Below, one piece after another: positions 31,096 through 37,964 of a stretch of DNA of 42,154 nt. Within the stretch, counting starts at the first letter, position 1. Each line of letters starts with the position of its first letter. The notes beneath the pieces are model-generated. The model was not told the origin of the DNA and ran no database searches. It worked only from the letters and a program-made list of their open reading frames with translations. The translations under genes were made by a program, and so were the position numbers. Source of the DNA: a virus; IMG/VR virus record IMGVR_UViG_3300034280_000140, positions 1 to 42,154 of that record; one strand, given 5' to 3'.

Positions 31096-31402
31096 GCGAG
31101 ACATCGTGGAACGGCTGCGTGACGCGCACCAGACCGTACCGATCCCAGCCATTGCATCGCTCTACAGCAATGCTGCCGACGAGATCGAACGGCTGGGTGC
31201 CGAGATGGAGCGGCTGCGTGCTGCTCTGCGGTACATCTCCAGCCCCACCATGTCGCTGCCAGGCGGTGCAGACGCAGCGCAGCACGCCCTTGTTGCCGAC
31301 GAGCGTGCCGTTCGCCTGGCGCTGGAGACGTGCATCCGCACGGCCCGAGAGGCGCTCACCAACGGTAGCGCCAGCGCTGCACATGTGGGAGACCCGTCGT
31401 GA
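31088..31402 (+). CDS. Array gene 10: helical protein with repeated 'ERLR' heptads (104 aa)
   Basis: GTG 31088 in GAGGCCCGCCGTGAGTGAGC. 'MSERDIVERLRDAHQTVPIP' leads to 'NAADEIERLGAEMERLRAAL', a coiled coil, then a helical 'DERAVRLALETCIRTAREAL'. The 'DIVERLR' start is shared with the next gene, indicating duplication. Ends in GDPS from the cassette read in its first frame. Confidence 0.55.
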   Translation: MSERDIVERLRDAHQTVPIPAIASLYSNAADEIERLGAEMERLRAALRYISSPTMSLPGGADAAQHALVADERAVRLALETCIRTAREALTNGSASAAHVGDPS

Positions 31403-31647
31403 GCGGTGACATTGTGGAGCGGTTGCGAAATCATCTTGACAGCATGTGCATGAACAACATCGTGTGTGGCGACGCCGCCAACGTGCTTGACGCCATCGAC
31501 GCACTGCCCGACACGATCCGGTTAGCCGGGTTTCACATGACCCCAGCCGCCCAACTGCTGGCAATGGAGCGTGAGCGTGGCTACGCCGACGCCATGCGCC
31601 AGGTCAAGGCCCTGCTCCACCCGAGGGAGGCCCGGCGTGAGCGGTGA
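31399..31647 (+). CDS. Array gene 11: 'DIVERLR' protein (82 aa)
   Basis: GTG 31399. 'MSGDIVERLRNHLDSMCMNN' is an N-terminal paralogue of array gene 10. 'NIVCGDAANVLDAIDALPDT' then 'ERERGYADAMRQVKALLHP' follow, and the end is REARRER. The 'DIVERLR' plus 'DAA..L/I' opening is typical of small phage proteins of unknown role. Overlaps the next start by 11 bases. Confidence 0.55.
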   Translation: MSGDIVERLRNHLDSMCMNNIVCGDAANVLDAIDALPDTIRLAGFHMTPAAQLLAMERERGYADAMRQVKALLHPREARRER

Positions 31648-31876
31648 CATTTGCGATTGGCTTGCCGAAGAGGAAGCCGCTGCCGAACAGTGGGGCGGCT
31701 TGGGCGGTGCCCAGTTCTATCGGGAACGGTTCGCCGCCGCCCGTGCCGAGATCGAACGGTTGCGGGCACTGGTCGATTCTGTGCTGGCATGTGACGGATC
31801 AGACCGCACCACGCACGTCACGGTTGAAATCCCGTTTGATTTGTACCACGAACTTGAGGAGGCCCGCCGTGTCTGA
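31637..31876 (+). CDS. Array gene 12: helical acidic protein (79 aa)
   Basis: GTG 31637 in GGAGGCCCGGCGTGAGCGGT. 'MSGDICDWLAEEEAAAEQWG' is followed by the array helix 'RAEIERLRALVDSVLACDGS' and a beta stretch 'THVTVEIPFDLYHELEEARR'. Ends in EARRV. Last gene of the array with the MSGD start. Function unknown. Confidence 0.55.
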   Translation: MSGDICDWLAEEEAAAEQWGGLGGAQFYRERFAAARAEIERLRALVDSVLACDGSDRTTHVTVEIPFDLYHELEEARRV

Positions 31877-32303
31877 TCCACTTGATCTGTTCAGAGATCT
31901 TCCTGACTACCCAGGTAACACTAAGCCCCGTAACCGCACAGCCCCGGCTAACAAGCCGGTAGCAAACGACTACCTCAACGGCGCAAAGTCCAAGGTGTAC
32001 CGCATGGGTGGCGTTGACCGTGAGTTCTTTACTGTGGGGGAGTTGGCTCGCGCCCTGAACCGTAAGCCCGTTACGGTGCGGATGTGGGAGCAGCGTGGTT
32101 GGATACCCAAGGTGAAGTACCGCACTGCCCCACCGGCTGGTACGCAGTTGCCAGGAAAACCGACGAAGGGTCGTAGGCTTTACACGAAGAATCAAGTAGA
32201 GTGTCTAGTGGAGGCAGTCGAACGGTTCCGGTTGGACGACCACAAGGCACCCAACTGGGTAGGGTTCCGTGAGTTCATCAGAACCAATTGGCCCTCCGAC
32301 TAA
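31869..32303 (+). CDS. MerR-like helix-turn-helix DNA-binding protein (144 aa)
   Basis: GTG 31869 uses the cassette's ribosome binding site (GAGGAGGCCCGCC) but the protein starts 'MSDPLDLFRD'. Residues ~53-80, 'FFTVGELARALNRKPVTVRM' then 'WEQRGWIP', form a MerR-type winged helix, followed by 'RLYTKNQVECLVEAVERFRL', the helix that continues the domain. No effector-binding domain is present. It may regulate the array or the polymerase operon that follows, or act in replication. Confidence 0.75.
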   Translation: MSDPLDLFRDLPDYPGNTKPRNRTAPANKPVANDYLNGAKSKVYRMGGVDREFFTVGELARALNRKPVTVRMWEQRGWIPKVKYRTAPPAGTQLPGKPTKGRRLYTKNQVECLVEAVERFRLDDHKAPNWVGFREFIRTNWPSD

Positions 32304-32326
32304 CACACACACACACACACACACAC
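32303..32326 (+). repeat. (AC)12 dinucleotide repeat
   Basis: Twelve perfect AC units begin at the last base of the MerR-like gene's TAA and end four bases before the GAGG ribosome binding site of the ssDNA-binding protein gene. Perfect dinucleotide tracts of this length are rare in phage genomes and prone to slippage. Here slippage would change only the spacer length. Confidence 0.95.
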
Positions 32327-32339
32327 TGAGGTAAACATC

Positions 32340-33002
32340 ATGGGACGTTACGACGACGCCGACGAAACAGCAGAGACTGAATCACCAGTCCAGACAACCA
32401 CTCCCCCACAGCCACGCATCATCAACCGTGGGTGGGCAGCAGCCGACAAGTTGAAGACGGCAAACAGCCCGTACGCGCAGCGGCTCAAGGTTGCTGCTGA
32501 GCCAATCATCATCAAGTTCTTGGAGGATGAGCCATACGCCTCCTGGCACTCGCACTGGTTGGATGGTCGCAAGGGTCAGCAGTCGTTCACCTGCATTCGG
32601 GACATTGACCCAAAGGGTTGCCCCCTGTGCGATATGGGTAGTCGTGCCCCCGGTAAGTTTGCTTTCAACGTGATCTTGCTGGAGCGGGAAATCGAACCTG
32701 TGGTGCGCTCGTATGAGGTCGGCATCAAGGTTGTAGACCAGTTGAAGAACTTCCACACCGACCCTCGCATGGGTCCACTTACCAAGAACTACTGGGCGGT
32801 AAGCCGCACTGGTGAGGGCACTACCTCGCTCACCAACCACCAGCCCATCAAGGAACGTGATCTCCTTGATGACTTCGGGGTGTCTCCTCTTGACGAGGCC
32901 ACCATCAAGGTTCTGCGCTCACAGGGTTACGGCCCCGACATCGTGCCCGTTCCTGACTACAAGACCCTCAAGACGGTTGCGTTTGAAGAGCAGGACGACT
33001 GA
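32340..33002 (+). CDS. Single-stranded DNA-binding protein (gp32-like, zinc-containing; probable)
   Basis: 220 residues. After a disordered acidic/Pro-rich start and 'NRGWAAADKLKTAN', the core has 'LEDEPYASWHSHWLDGRKGQ', 'FTCIRDIDPKGCPLCDMGSR' (C-x7-C-x2-C, likely zinc with a nearby His) and 'FAFNVILLEREIEPVVRSYEVG'. This pattern is typical of phage ssDNA-binding proteins encoded next to DNA polymerase in actinophage-like genomes. The very acidic end ('FEEQDD') matches the acidic tail used for partner binding. It would coat ssDNA during replication and RecA-dependent recombination. Confidence 0.75.
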   Translation: MGRYDDADETAETESPVQTTTPPQPRIINRGWAAADKLKTANSPYAQRLKVAAEPIIIKFLEDEPYASWHSHWLDGRKGQQSFTCIRDIDPKGCPLCDMGSRAPGKFAFNVILLEREIEPVVRSYEVGIKVVDQLKNFHTDPRMGPLTKNYWAVSRTGEGTTSLTNHQPIKERDLLDDFGVSPLDEATIKVLRSQGYGPDIVPVPDYKTLKTVAFEEQDD

Positions 33003-33008
33003 TCCTTT

Positions 33009-35093
33009 ATGGCATTCGACGGTTTGGGGGGCAGCAATGCCCCCCATATCGTTTTTACGGTCGAAGGTCTGCAGGAGATAGTTCGTGCGGTAGAAGAGCA
33101 CGGTGAGTTCTGCTTCGACGTAGAAACGCGTGGAGTTGTTTCCCGGCACCCAGATGTTCTCGCCCAGATCGAAGACGAGTGGAAACTTCACTCCACCACT
33201 TTGAAGAGCACCCATCCTGACGTACTGAAGCGCTCCAAAGACTCCATTGTTGAGCGCTGGACGAAGACCCTTGCGCTAGATCCTCTGCGTAACGAAGTGA
33301 TCTGGCTAGGCATAGCGGTCACTGGCAAGTCGTGGGTGATTCCGGTTGGGCATCCGAATGGGTCGGTGTTGGAACCAGCACTCCGTGGTGACGGCTCAAC
33401 AGTGCCACCACCTGGCTACCGCAAGGTGTTAAAGAGCGGTAAGGAGTCTTTAGCAAAGGCTTCCTTTTTCAAGCCCGCTGTGTTCTCTCCCCCTCCTGAG
33501 CAGTTACCTAAGTCTGTGGTGTTTGACACTCTTCGTCCCATCTTCTTTGGCGACGCTGTGAAGATCGGCCACAACGTTAAGTTCGATGCCCGGTCTGTAC
33601 GCAAGTACTTCGGTGGTGACCTCCCAACTGGGCCGTTCTACGACACCATGCTGATTCAGCACGTACTCAATGAGAACCTAATGGCGTACTCATTGGAAGC
33701 ACTCATTGCCCTCAACTTTGAGGGGTTCAACCCCTACAACCTTGATGGGAAACTGGGCGCGGTCATCACCGAGGTGCCGTTCTTATCGGCTGCTCGTTAC
33801 CTGCATCTAGATGTTCGCTGGACCTGGTTGCTCTATCAGAAGTTGATGGGCAGGCTCGTGAAAGACCCAGTGTTGATGAACTGCTTTACGCAGGACTCAC
33901 AGGTACTGCGCGTACTGATGGCGATGGAAGACAACGGCATCCCTGTCAACCACCGTGCGATGAAGACCCTGGGTAAGAACTTGGATCGTCGGTTAGATGA
34001 ACTGATGCTTGACATGTACCAGTACGCCCCAGTGGGGTTCAACCCTGGAAGTACTCGCCATAGGCAAGATCTTCTCTTTGCCAAAAAGGCGCAGGGGGGT
34101 CTGGGGTTGAAGCCCTCTAAGTTGACCCCTGGCGGTCAAGCGTCTGTTGACGAAGAGACACTGCGCAAGTTAGAAGACAAACACCCTGTTATCCCCATGC
34201 TTCTGGAGTACTCAGACATAAAGAAGTCTGTGTCTACCTACGTAGACGGGTTGCTGCCACAACTTGTAAAGGGTCGTCTGCACCCGAACTTCAACCTGCA
34301 CCGCACGGTTACAGGTCGTCTGAGTGCTTCAAACCCTAACCTGCAGAACATTCCTCGTGACAGCGACATCCGTAGTTTGTTTGTGGCCCCAGATGAGTAC
34401 ACCTTGCTGGTGGCTGACTACGACCAGATCGAACTCCGTATCATGTGCATGTTCTCTCAAGACAAGAAGATGAGCGAGTTCTTCCTTACTGGTGCTGACA
34501 TTCACGCTGGTGCTGCGGCTCTCTGCCTTGGTAAAGACCTTGCTGACATCACTGCAGAAGAGCGGCAGATGGGCAAGGGTGCCAACTTCTTGGCAGCGTA
34601 CGGGGGTGGTGCCACTAAGTTGGCAAAGGCTGCCCGTATCCCAGAGGATCTGGCTAAGCAGTTTTTGGCTTATTACAACAAACAGTTCATAGGCATAACC
34701 AAGTGGAAGCGGCAGGCAGTTGCTGAAGGCGTAGCCCATGGTTATGTCACCACTATGTCTGGGCGTCGCCGTCGACTACCCGACCTCCGGTCATCCGATG
34801 ATGGTCTTCGGGCGCGAGCAGAACGCCAGGCAGTGAACGCCATTGTTCAGGGCACTGCGTCTGATATCTGTAAGCAAGCAATGGTGGCGTGCTATGACGC
34901 TTTCCAGGGAACTGACGCTCAGATGTTGGTTCAGGTTCACGACGAACTTGTGGTTGCCGTACCCTCTGAGCAGGCATCGGATATGAAGAGCATCCTGACT
35001 GCGGCTATGGGTGATGGTAGAGTAAACCTTGGGATTCCTCTCAAGGTTTCTTGCCATTCCGCTCATAGTTGGGACGAGGGTAAGGGTAAATGA
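33009..35093 (+). CDS. DNA polymerase I family A with 3'-5' exonuclease domain
   Basis: 694 residues. Exonuclease: 'FCFDVETRG' (D37, E39), 'KIGHNVKFDARSV' and 'YLHLDVRWTWLLYQ' supply Exo I-III residues, so proofreading is likely. Polymerase: 'HRTVTGRLSASNPNLQNIP', motif A 'VADYDQIELRI' (D470), motif B 'RQMGKGANFLAAYGGG' (R519, K523, F527, Y531) and motif C 'VQVHDELVV' (D645). No 5' nuclease domain. The position equivalent to E. coli F762 is Phe (F527). The start has no clear Shine-Dalgarno and lies six bases after the upstream stop. Main replicative polymerase. Confidence 0.95.
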   Translation: MAFDGLGGSNAPHIVFTVEGLQEIVRAVEEHGEFCFDVETRGVVSRHPDVLAQIEDEWKLHSTTLKSTHPDVLKRSKDSIVERWTKTLALDPLRNEVIWLGIAVTGKSWVIPVGHPNGSVLEPALRGDGSTVPPPGYRKVLKSGKESLAKASFFKPAVFSPPPEQLPKSVVFDTLRPIFFGDAVKIGHNVKFDARSVRKYFGGDLPTGPFYDTMLIQHVLNENLMAYSLEALIALNFEGFNPYNLDGKLGAVITEVPFLSAARYLHLDVRWTWLLYQKLMGRLVKDPVLMNCFTQDSQVLRVLMAMEDNGIPVNHRAMKTLGKNLDRRLDELMLDMYQYAPVGFNPGSTRHRQDLLFAKKAQGGLGLKPSKLTPGGQASVDEETLRKLEDKHPVIPMLLEYSDIKKSVSTYVDGLLPQLVKGRLHPNFNLHRTVTGRLSASNPNLQNIPRDSDIRSLFVAPDEYTLLVADYDQIELRIMCMFSQDKKMSEFFLTGADIHAGAAALCLGKDLADITAEERQMGKGANFLAAYGGGATKLAKAARIPEDLAKQFLAYYNKQFIGITKWKRQAVAEGVAHGYVTTMSGRRRRLPDLRSSDDGLRARAERQAVNAIVQGTASDICKQAMVACYDAFQGTDAQMLVQVHDELVVAVPSEQASDMKSILTAAMGDGRVNLGIPLKVSCHSAHSWDEGKGK

Positions 35094-35497
35094 ACGACGT
35101 AATTGACAAGCGTAACTTCTTCCTAGCCCTGTCTGTGCTGAACGGCCAGCGGATTGCGCACAGTGCTGGGTTCTCCACGCCCTCAGAGGATGTGCAGCAG
35201 AGCGAAGTGCTGGACACTATTCATAAGTGGGTCATCCTCTCTGGCTCTGGCATTATGAAACAAGTTCAGAAGTGTATTGATTGGACGCTTGAGGTTACTA
35301 CTGAGGAAAACGACCTATCCGAGGACGAGAGAGAACATACCCGTGAAGTGCTCGTTGCTTACAGCGCTGCAACCATTTCACACCTTCTGGATAAAGGTAT
35401 GTTAACATTGTCTCCCGATCTTGAGATGGTCGAAGGAAACACAGCAGAGTTCATTAGCGAATTGTTTTCATCAGTTGTTGAGGATCTAGATGAGTAA
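35090..35497 (+). CDS. Unknown protein after DNA polymerase (135 aa)
   Basis: Overlaps the polymerase stop by four bases (ATGA), so translation is coupled. The protein is helical and acidic ('MNDVIDKRNFFLALSVLNGQ', 'LDTIHKWVILSGSGIMKQVQ', 'DLSEDEREHTREVLVAYSAA'). No recognised domain. Coupling to the polymerase suggests a replication accessory. The next gene overlaps it by eight bases. Confidence 0.65.
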   Translation: MNDVIDKRNFFLALSVLNGQRIAHSAGFSTPSEDVQQSEVLDTIHKWVILSGSGIMKQVQKCIDWTLEVTTEENDLSEDEREHTREVLVAYSAATISHLLDKGMLTLSPDLEMVEGNTAEFISELFSSVVEDLDE

Positions 35498-35885
35498 CGC
35501 AGACTGGTACAGTCGCCGGTTGCAGAGCCAAACGCCCCCCACACCCCAGCGCTCGGCCACACCACCAGTGTCTCCACCTGTCAGGTTTCCTGTACAGGTT
35601 CCCGTTCAGCAGCAGGCCGTTCAGCCTGCTCCTGCTAACGCTAACCTGTTAGATCCTCGTCGTGCACCATCTGACCAGATCCCAATGGGTGAAGCACTTC
35701 GACTGTGGCAGGGTGGCGAGGCTACCCGCCGTGAAGGTAACCTGTCTTGCCCTTCGTGCGGGTCACACCTCGTGTTCTCTCGCTCTAAGGGCGGTATCTC
35801 AGGGCACGCGCCAGCACCACGCTGCTTTAGTTGTGGTTACAACGGTCTATACGATCAGGGCGACCAGGCCAACTGGGCCGTCTGA
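35490..35885 (+). CDS. Zinc-ribbon protein with Pro/Gln-rich N-terminus (131 aa)
   Basis: Residues 1-60 are Pro/Gln/Val-rich and likely disordered ('FPVQVPVQQQAVQPAPANAN'). The C-terminal part has 'LSCPSCGSHLVFSRSKGG' and 'APRCFSCGYNGLYDQGD', two CxxC pairs forming a zinc ribbon. Small zinc-ribbon proteins between DNA polymerase and RecA genes are common in such phages. Nucleic-acid binding is plausible. Confidence 0.75.
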   Translation: MSNADWYSRRLQSQTPPTPQRSATPPVSPPVRFPVQVPVQQQAVQPAPANANLLDPRRAPSDQIPMGEALRLWQGGEATRREGNLSCPSCGSHLVFSRSKGGISGHAPAPRCFSCGYNGLYDQGDQANWAV

Positions 35886-35896
35886 CTAGGAGCATC

Positions 35897-36925
35897 ATGA
35901 AACTTGAGCAGAGGGAGAACCTCGCTTCTATTGTCGCTGCCGTAAACAAGAAGTACGGTGACGACATCATCATCCAAGGTAGTCAGGTAAAGGGAGACCT
36001 GCCTCGTATCACCACTGGCGTACTGGCGTTCGACCTTATGCTTGGTGGTGGGTGGCCTACGAACCAGTGGTCTGAGATCATTGGTAACGAGAGTTCCGGT
36101 AAGACCGCCCTGGCATATAAAACGATTGCCGCTAACCAGGCAGCAGATCCCGACTGGATCGCCATGTGGGTAGCTGCCGAGGAGTTCGTTCCTGATTACG
36201 CCGCTGCCATTGGGGTTGATTTGGATCGGTTGTGGGTGGTAGAGACCAATATCATGGAGCACGCTTATGACCTGGTGCTTCGGTCTTTGGACAACCGTGC
36301 GGTTGACTGCATCGTCATCGACTCGCTTCCGGCCCTTGTCCCCACGGTGGAAGATGAAAAGGAGATGCTGGAGATGACCATGGGTCTTGGTGCCCGCATC
36401 ACCGGCAAGTTCTTGCGCAAGTCGTCAAAGGCTCAACGCCGTTCTCTCGTTCTTGAAGATCGTGGCTGCACCGGGTTGATCATCAACCAGTGGCGAGAGA
36501 AGATCGGCGTTATGTACGGTGACCCGCGTACTACTCCCGGTGGTAAGGCTAAGAACTTCCACTACTTCAGTCGTGTTGAAGTGGCTCGTGATGAGTGGCT
36601 CAAAGATAAAGACGAGACCGTTGGTCAGATCATCCGTGCTCGTACTCTTAAGAACAAGACGTACCGACCGCAGCAGACTGCCCAGGTGGACTTCTACTTT
36701 GCGGACACCAAGGGATTCCAACTTGGTGACTTTGATACCGTCAAAGATGCTGTCAACATCTGTATCGCTATTGAGGTCATCAAGCGGGGCGGTGCTTACT
36801 ACAACTTCAACGACCAGAAGTGGCAGGGTAAAGAAAACCTGCTCCAGGCAGTTCGTGAAGACATTGATCTTCAAAATCAGTTGAAGCAGATTGCCACTGA
36901 TCACTTCTTGAAAGGTGCCCAATGA
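35897..36925 (+). CDS. RecA recombinase
   Basis: 342 residues from ATG 35897 (TAGGAGC ahead), preferred over in-frame upstream codons inside the previous gene. 'GVLAFDLMLGGGWPTNQWSE' followed by Walker A 'GNESSGKTALAYK' (K69), then 'WVAAEEFVPDYAAAIGVD', Walker B 'VDCIVIDSLPALVP', the loop region near 'GARITGKFLRKSSKAQ' and 'LIINQWREKIGVMYGDPRTTPGGKA' follow the RecA order. It promotes strand exchange on the phage ssDNA-binding protein. The C-terminal region is reduced relative to bacterial RecA. Confidence 0.93.
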   Translation: MKLEQRENLASIVAAVNKKYGDDIIIQGSQVKGDLPRITTGVLAFDLMLGGGWPTNQWSEIIGNESSGKTALAYKTIAANQAADPDWIAMWVAAEEFVPDYAAAIGVDLDRLWVVETNIMEHAYDLVLRSLDNRAVDCIVIDSLPALVPTVEDEKEMLEMTMGLGARITGKFLRKSSKAQRRSLVLEDRGCTGLIINQWREKIGVMYGDPRTTPGGKAKNFHYFSRVEVARDEWLKDKDETVGQIIRARTLKNKTYRPQQTAQVDFYFADTKGFQLGDFDTVKDAVNICIAIEVIKRGGAYYNFNDQKWQGKENLLQAVREDIDLQNQLKQIATDHFLKGAQ

Positions 36926-37467
36926 TCGTTGCGCAGAAAGATCGTACTGACACCCATTCGTGGGTGGGGTCGATTATTACCGCAAGTGGGATTCAGTTTG
37001 ACGTACTCCACCCTCGGATGGACCGGGTAGATGTCTATGACGTTGCTAGGTCACTGTCACACATCTGTAGGTACAACGGGCATCTACCAGGGTTCTACAG
37101 CGTTGCTGAACACTCAGTCCGTGTATCAGAGCATTTGCAGACCAGCGGCGAAGACCCCCTTGTTTGCCTCACCGGGTTGCTCCATGATGCTGCCGAGGCA
37201 TATATTGGTGACATGGTTCGGCCTATCAAGAAACTTCCTGAGATGAAGGTCTTTGAGGAAGATATCGAACCCCGTGTGGCAGTAGTGCTGCACGAAGCCT
37301 TGGGTGGTGTTTACCCATACCCTGATGCCATCCACCAGGCTGACAAGGCAGTATACGAATGGGAAGTAGCCAACATCCGCACAGGCATCTGCTTTGGTAA
37401 ATCTCCACAAGATGCCTTCAACGACTTCTTGAGTCGCTACGCACACCTGCGTAGACTGGTCAAGTAG
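36922..37467 (+). CDS. HD-domain phosphohydrolase (YfbR-like 5'-nucleotidase type)
   Basis: 181 residues, ATGA overlap with recA. Metal ligands: H64 ('YSVAEHSVRVSEHL'), H88-D89 ('LTGLLHDAAEAYIGDMVRPIK') and a late Asp in 'IHQADKAVYEWE'. The 'HS.....LLHDAAEAYiGD....K' pattern matches phage HD nucleotidases of the YfbR/YedI type, which act on nucleoside monophosphates. It could supply or clear dNMPs for replication, or degrade signalling or depletion nucleotides used in host defence. Confidence 0.85.
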   Translation: MIVAQKDRTDTHSWVGSIITASGIQFDVLHPRMDRVDVYDVARSLSHICRYNGHLPGFYSVAEHSVRVSEHLQTSGEDPLVCLTGLLHDAAEAYIGDMVRPIKKLPEMKVFEEDIEPRVAVVLHEALGGVYPYPDAIHQADKAVYEWEVANIRTGICFGKSPQDAFNDFLSRYAHLRRLVK

Positions 37468-37486
37468 TCACTACCTAAGGACAACC

Positions 37487-37663
37487 ATGACCTCACCTAA
37501 GACTGCCCAAGACCTATGGCTAGAGCGCTTGCTCAATGGTACCTGGACACCAGAACGCCTTGTTCCCGAGATGCAGGCCGCAGCACGGTCAGCCGCTGAG
37601 AGCATCAACTCCATGAAGATGCTGATTGAGGCTAGCGCAACTAGCGCAACTAGTGGATCATAA
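37487..37663 (+). CDS. Small hypothetical protein with repeat-encoded C-terminus (58 aa)
   Basis: ATG 37487 follows CTAAGGACAACC. 'MTSPKTAQDLWLERLLNGTW' continues through a helical 'PEMQAAARSAAESINSMKML' and ends 'ASATSATSGS', encoded by a 9-bp tandem repeat. No family recognised. Its end overlaps the resolvase-like gene. Confidence 0.6.
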   Translation: MTSPKTAQDLWLERLLNGTWTPERLVPEMQAAARSAAESINSMKMLIEASATSATSGS

Positions 37664-37681
37664 AGGCATCATAAAGGCATC
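37632..37681 (+). repeat. Two adjacent short tandem repeats at a gene overlap
   Basis: CTAGCGCAA occurs twice (37632-37640, 37641-37649) with a third partial CTAG. It is followed by ATCATAAAGGC twice (37657-37667, 37668-37678) plus a partial ATC. The second repeat lies just after the GTG start of the next gene and its 11-bp unit is not a multiple of three, so gain or loss of one unit would shift that gene's frame. Confidence 0.9.
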
Positions 37682-37964
37682 TCGTAAGCAAGAGGATCGA
37701 ACAGCCTCGGCTTATCGGGGCAGCCGTAACTCTGGGTCTGGCTCAGGGTGGTTGCGTAAGAACGATGTGCGCTCAGAGCACTTCCTTATTGAGAACAAAC
37801 TGACTACTAACGCCAAGAGTTACTCGGTCAAGTTCACCGACCTACGAGACCTCTGCACTAGAGCAGTTCTAGAGGATAGAACTCCAGTTCTGCAGTTCGA
37901 CCTTGGTGGTCGACGCTTTGTGATCCTTACCGAAGACGACTTCTTGGAGTTTCTAGATGACTGA
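37653..37964 (+). CDS. PD-(D/E)XK nuclease, Holliday-junction-resolvase-like (103 aa)
   Basis: GTG 37653 is the likely start (a TTG at 37626 is possible). 'SRNSGSGSGWLRKNDVRSEH' then 'FLIENKLTTNAKSYSVKFTD' gives D38 and E47-x-K49, the catalytic core of small Hjc-like or VSR-like PD-(D/E)XK enzymes. 'RTPVLQFDLGGRRFVILTEDDFLEF' ends the fold. It probably resolves branched DNA before packaging. The gene overlaps both neighbours. Confidence 0.75.
   Translation: MDHKGIIKASRKQEDRTASAYRGSRNSGSGSGWLRKNDVRSEHFLIENKLTTNAKSYSVKFTDLRDLCTRAVLEDRTPVLQFDLGGRRFVILTEDDFLEFLDD

Larger units (their letters stand above)
28975..31871 (+). repeat. Ten copies of a start-associated cassette (ribosome binding site plus GTG start)
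   Basis: Consensus GGAGGCCCGYCGTGAGCGGT, then GACATY. Start codons lie at 28987, 29315, 29394, 29683, 29979, 30844, 31088, 31399, 31637 and 31869; those at 29315, 29683 and 31869 are the most diverged. Downstream, the cassette is always read in one frame (usually MSGD). Upstream it ends genes in two different frames: ...GGPS/GGPP/GDPS with a 4-base overlap (28987, 29979, 30844, 31399), or ...(E)ARR/RRER with an 8- or 11-base overlap (the rest). Conservation is thus of DNA, not of the upstream protein. Confidence 0.85.
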
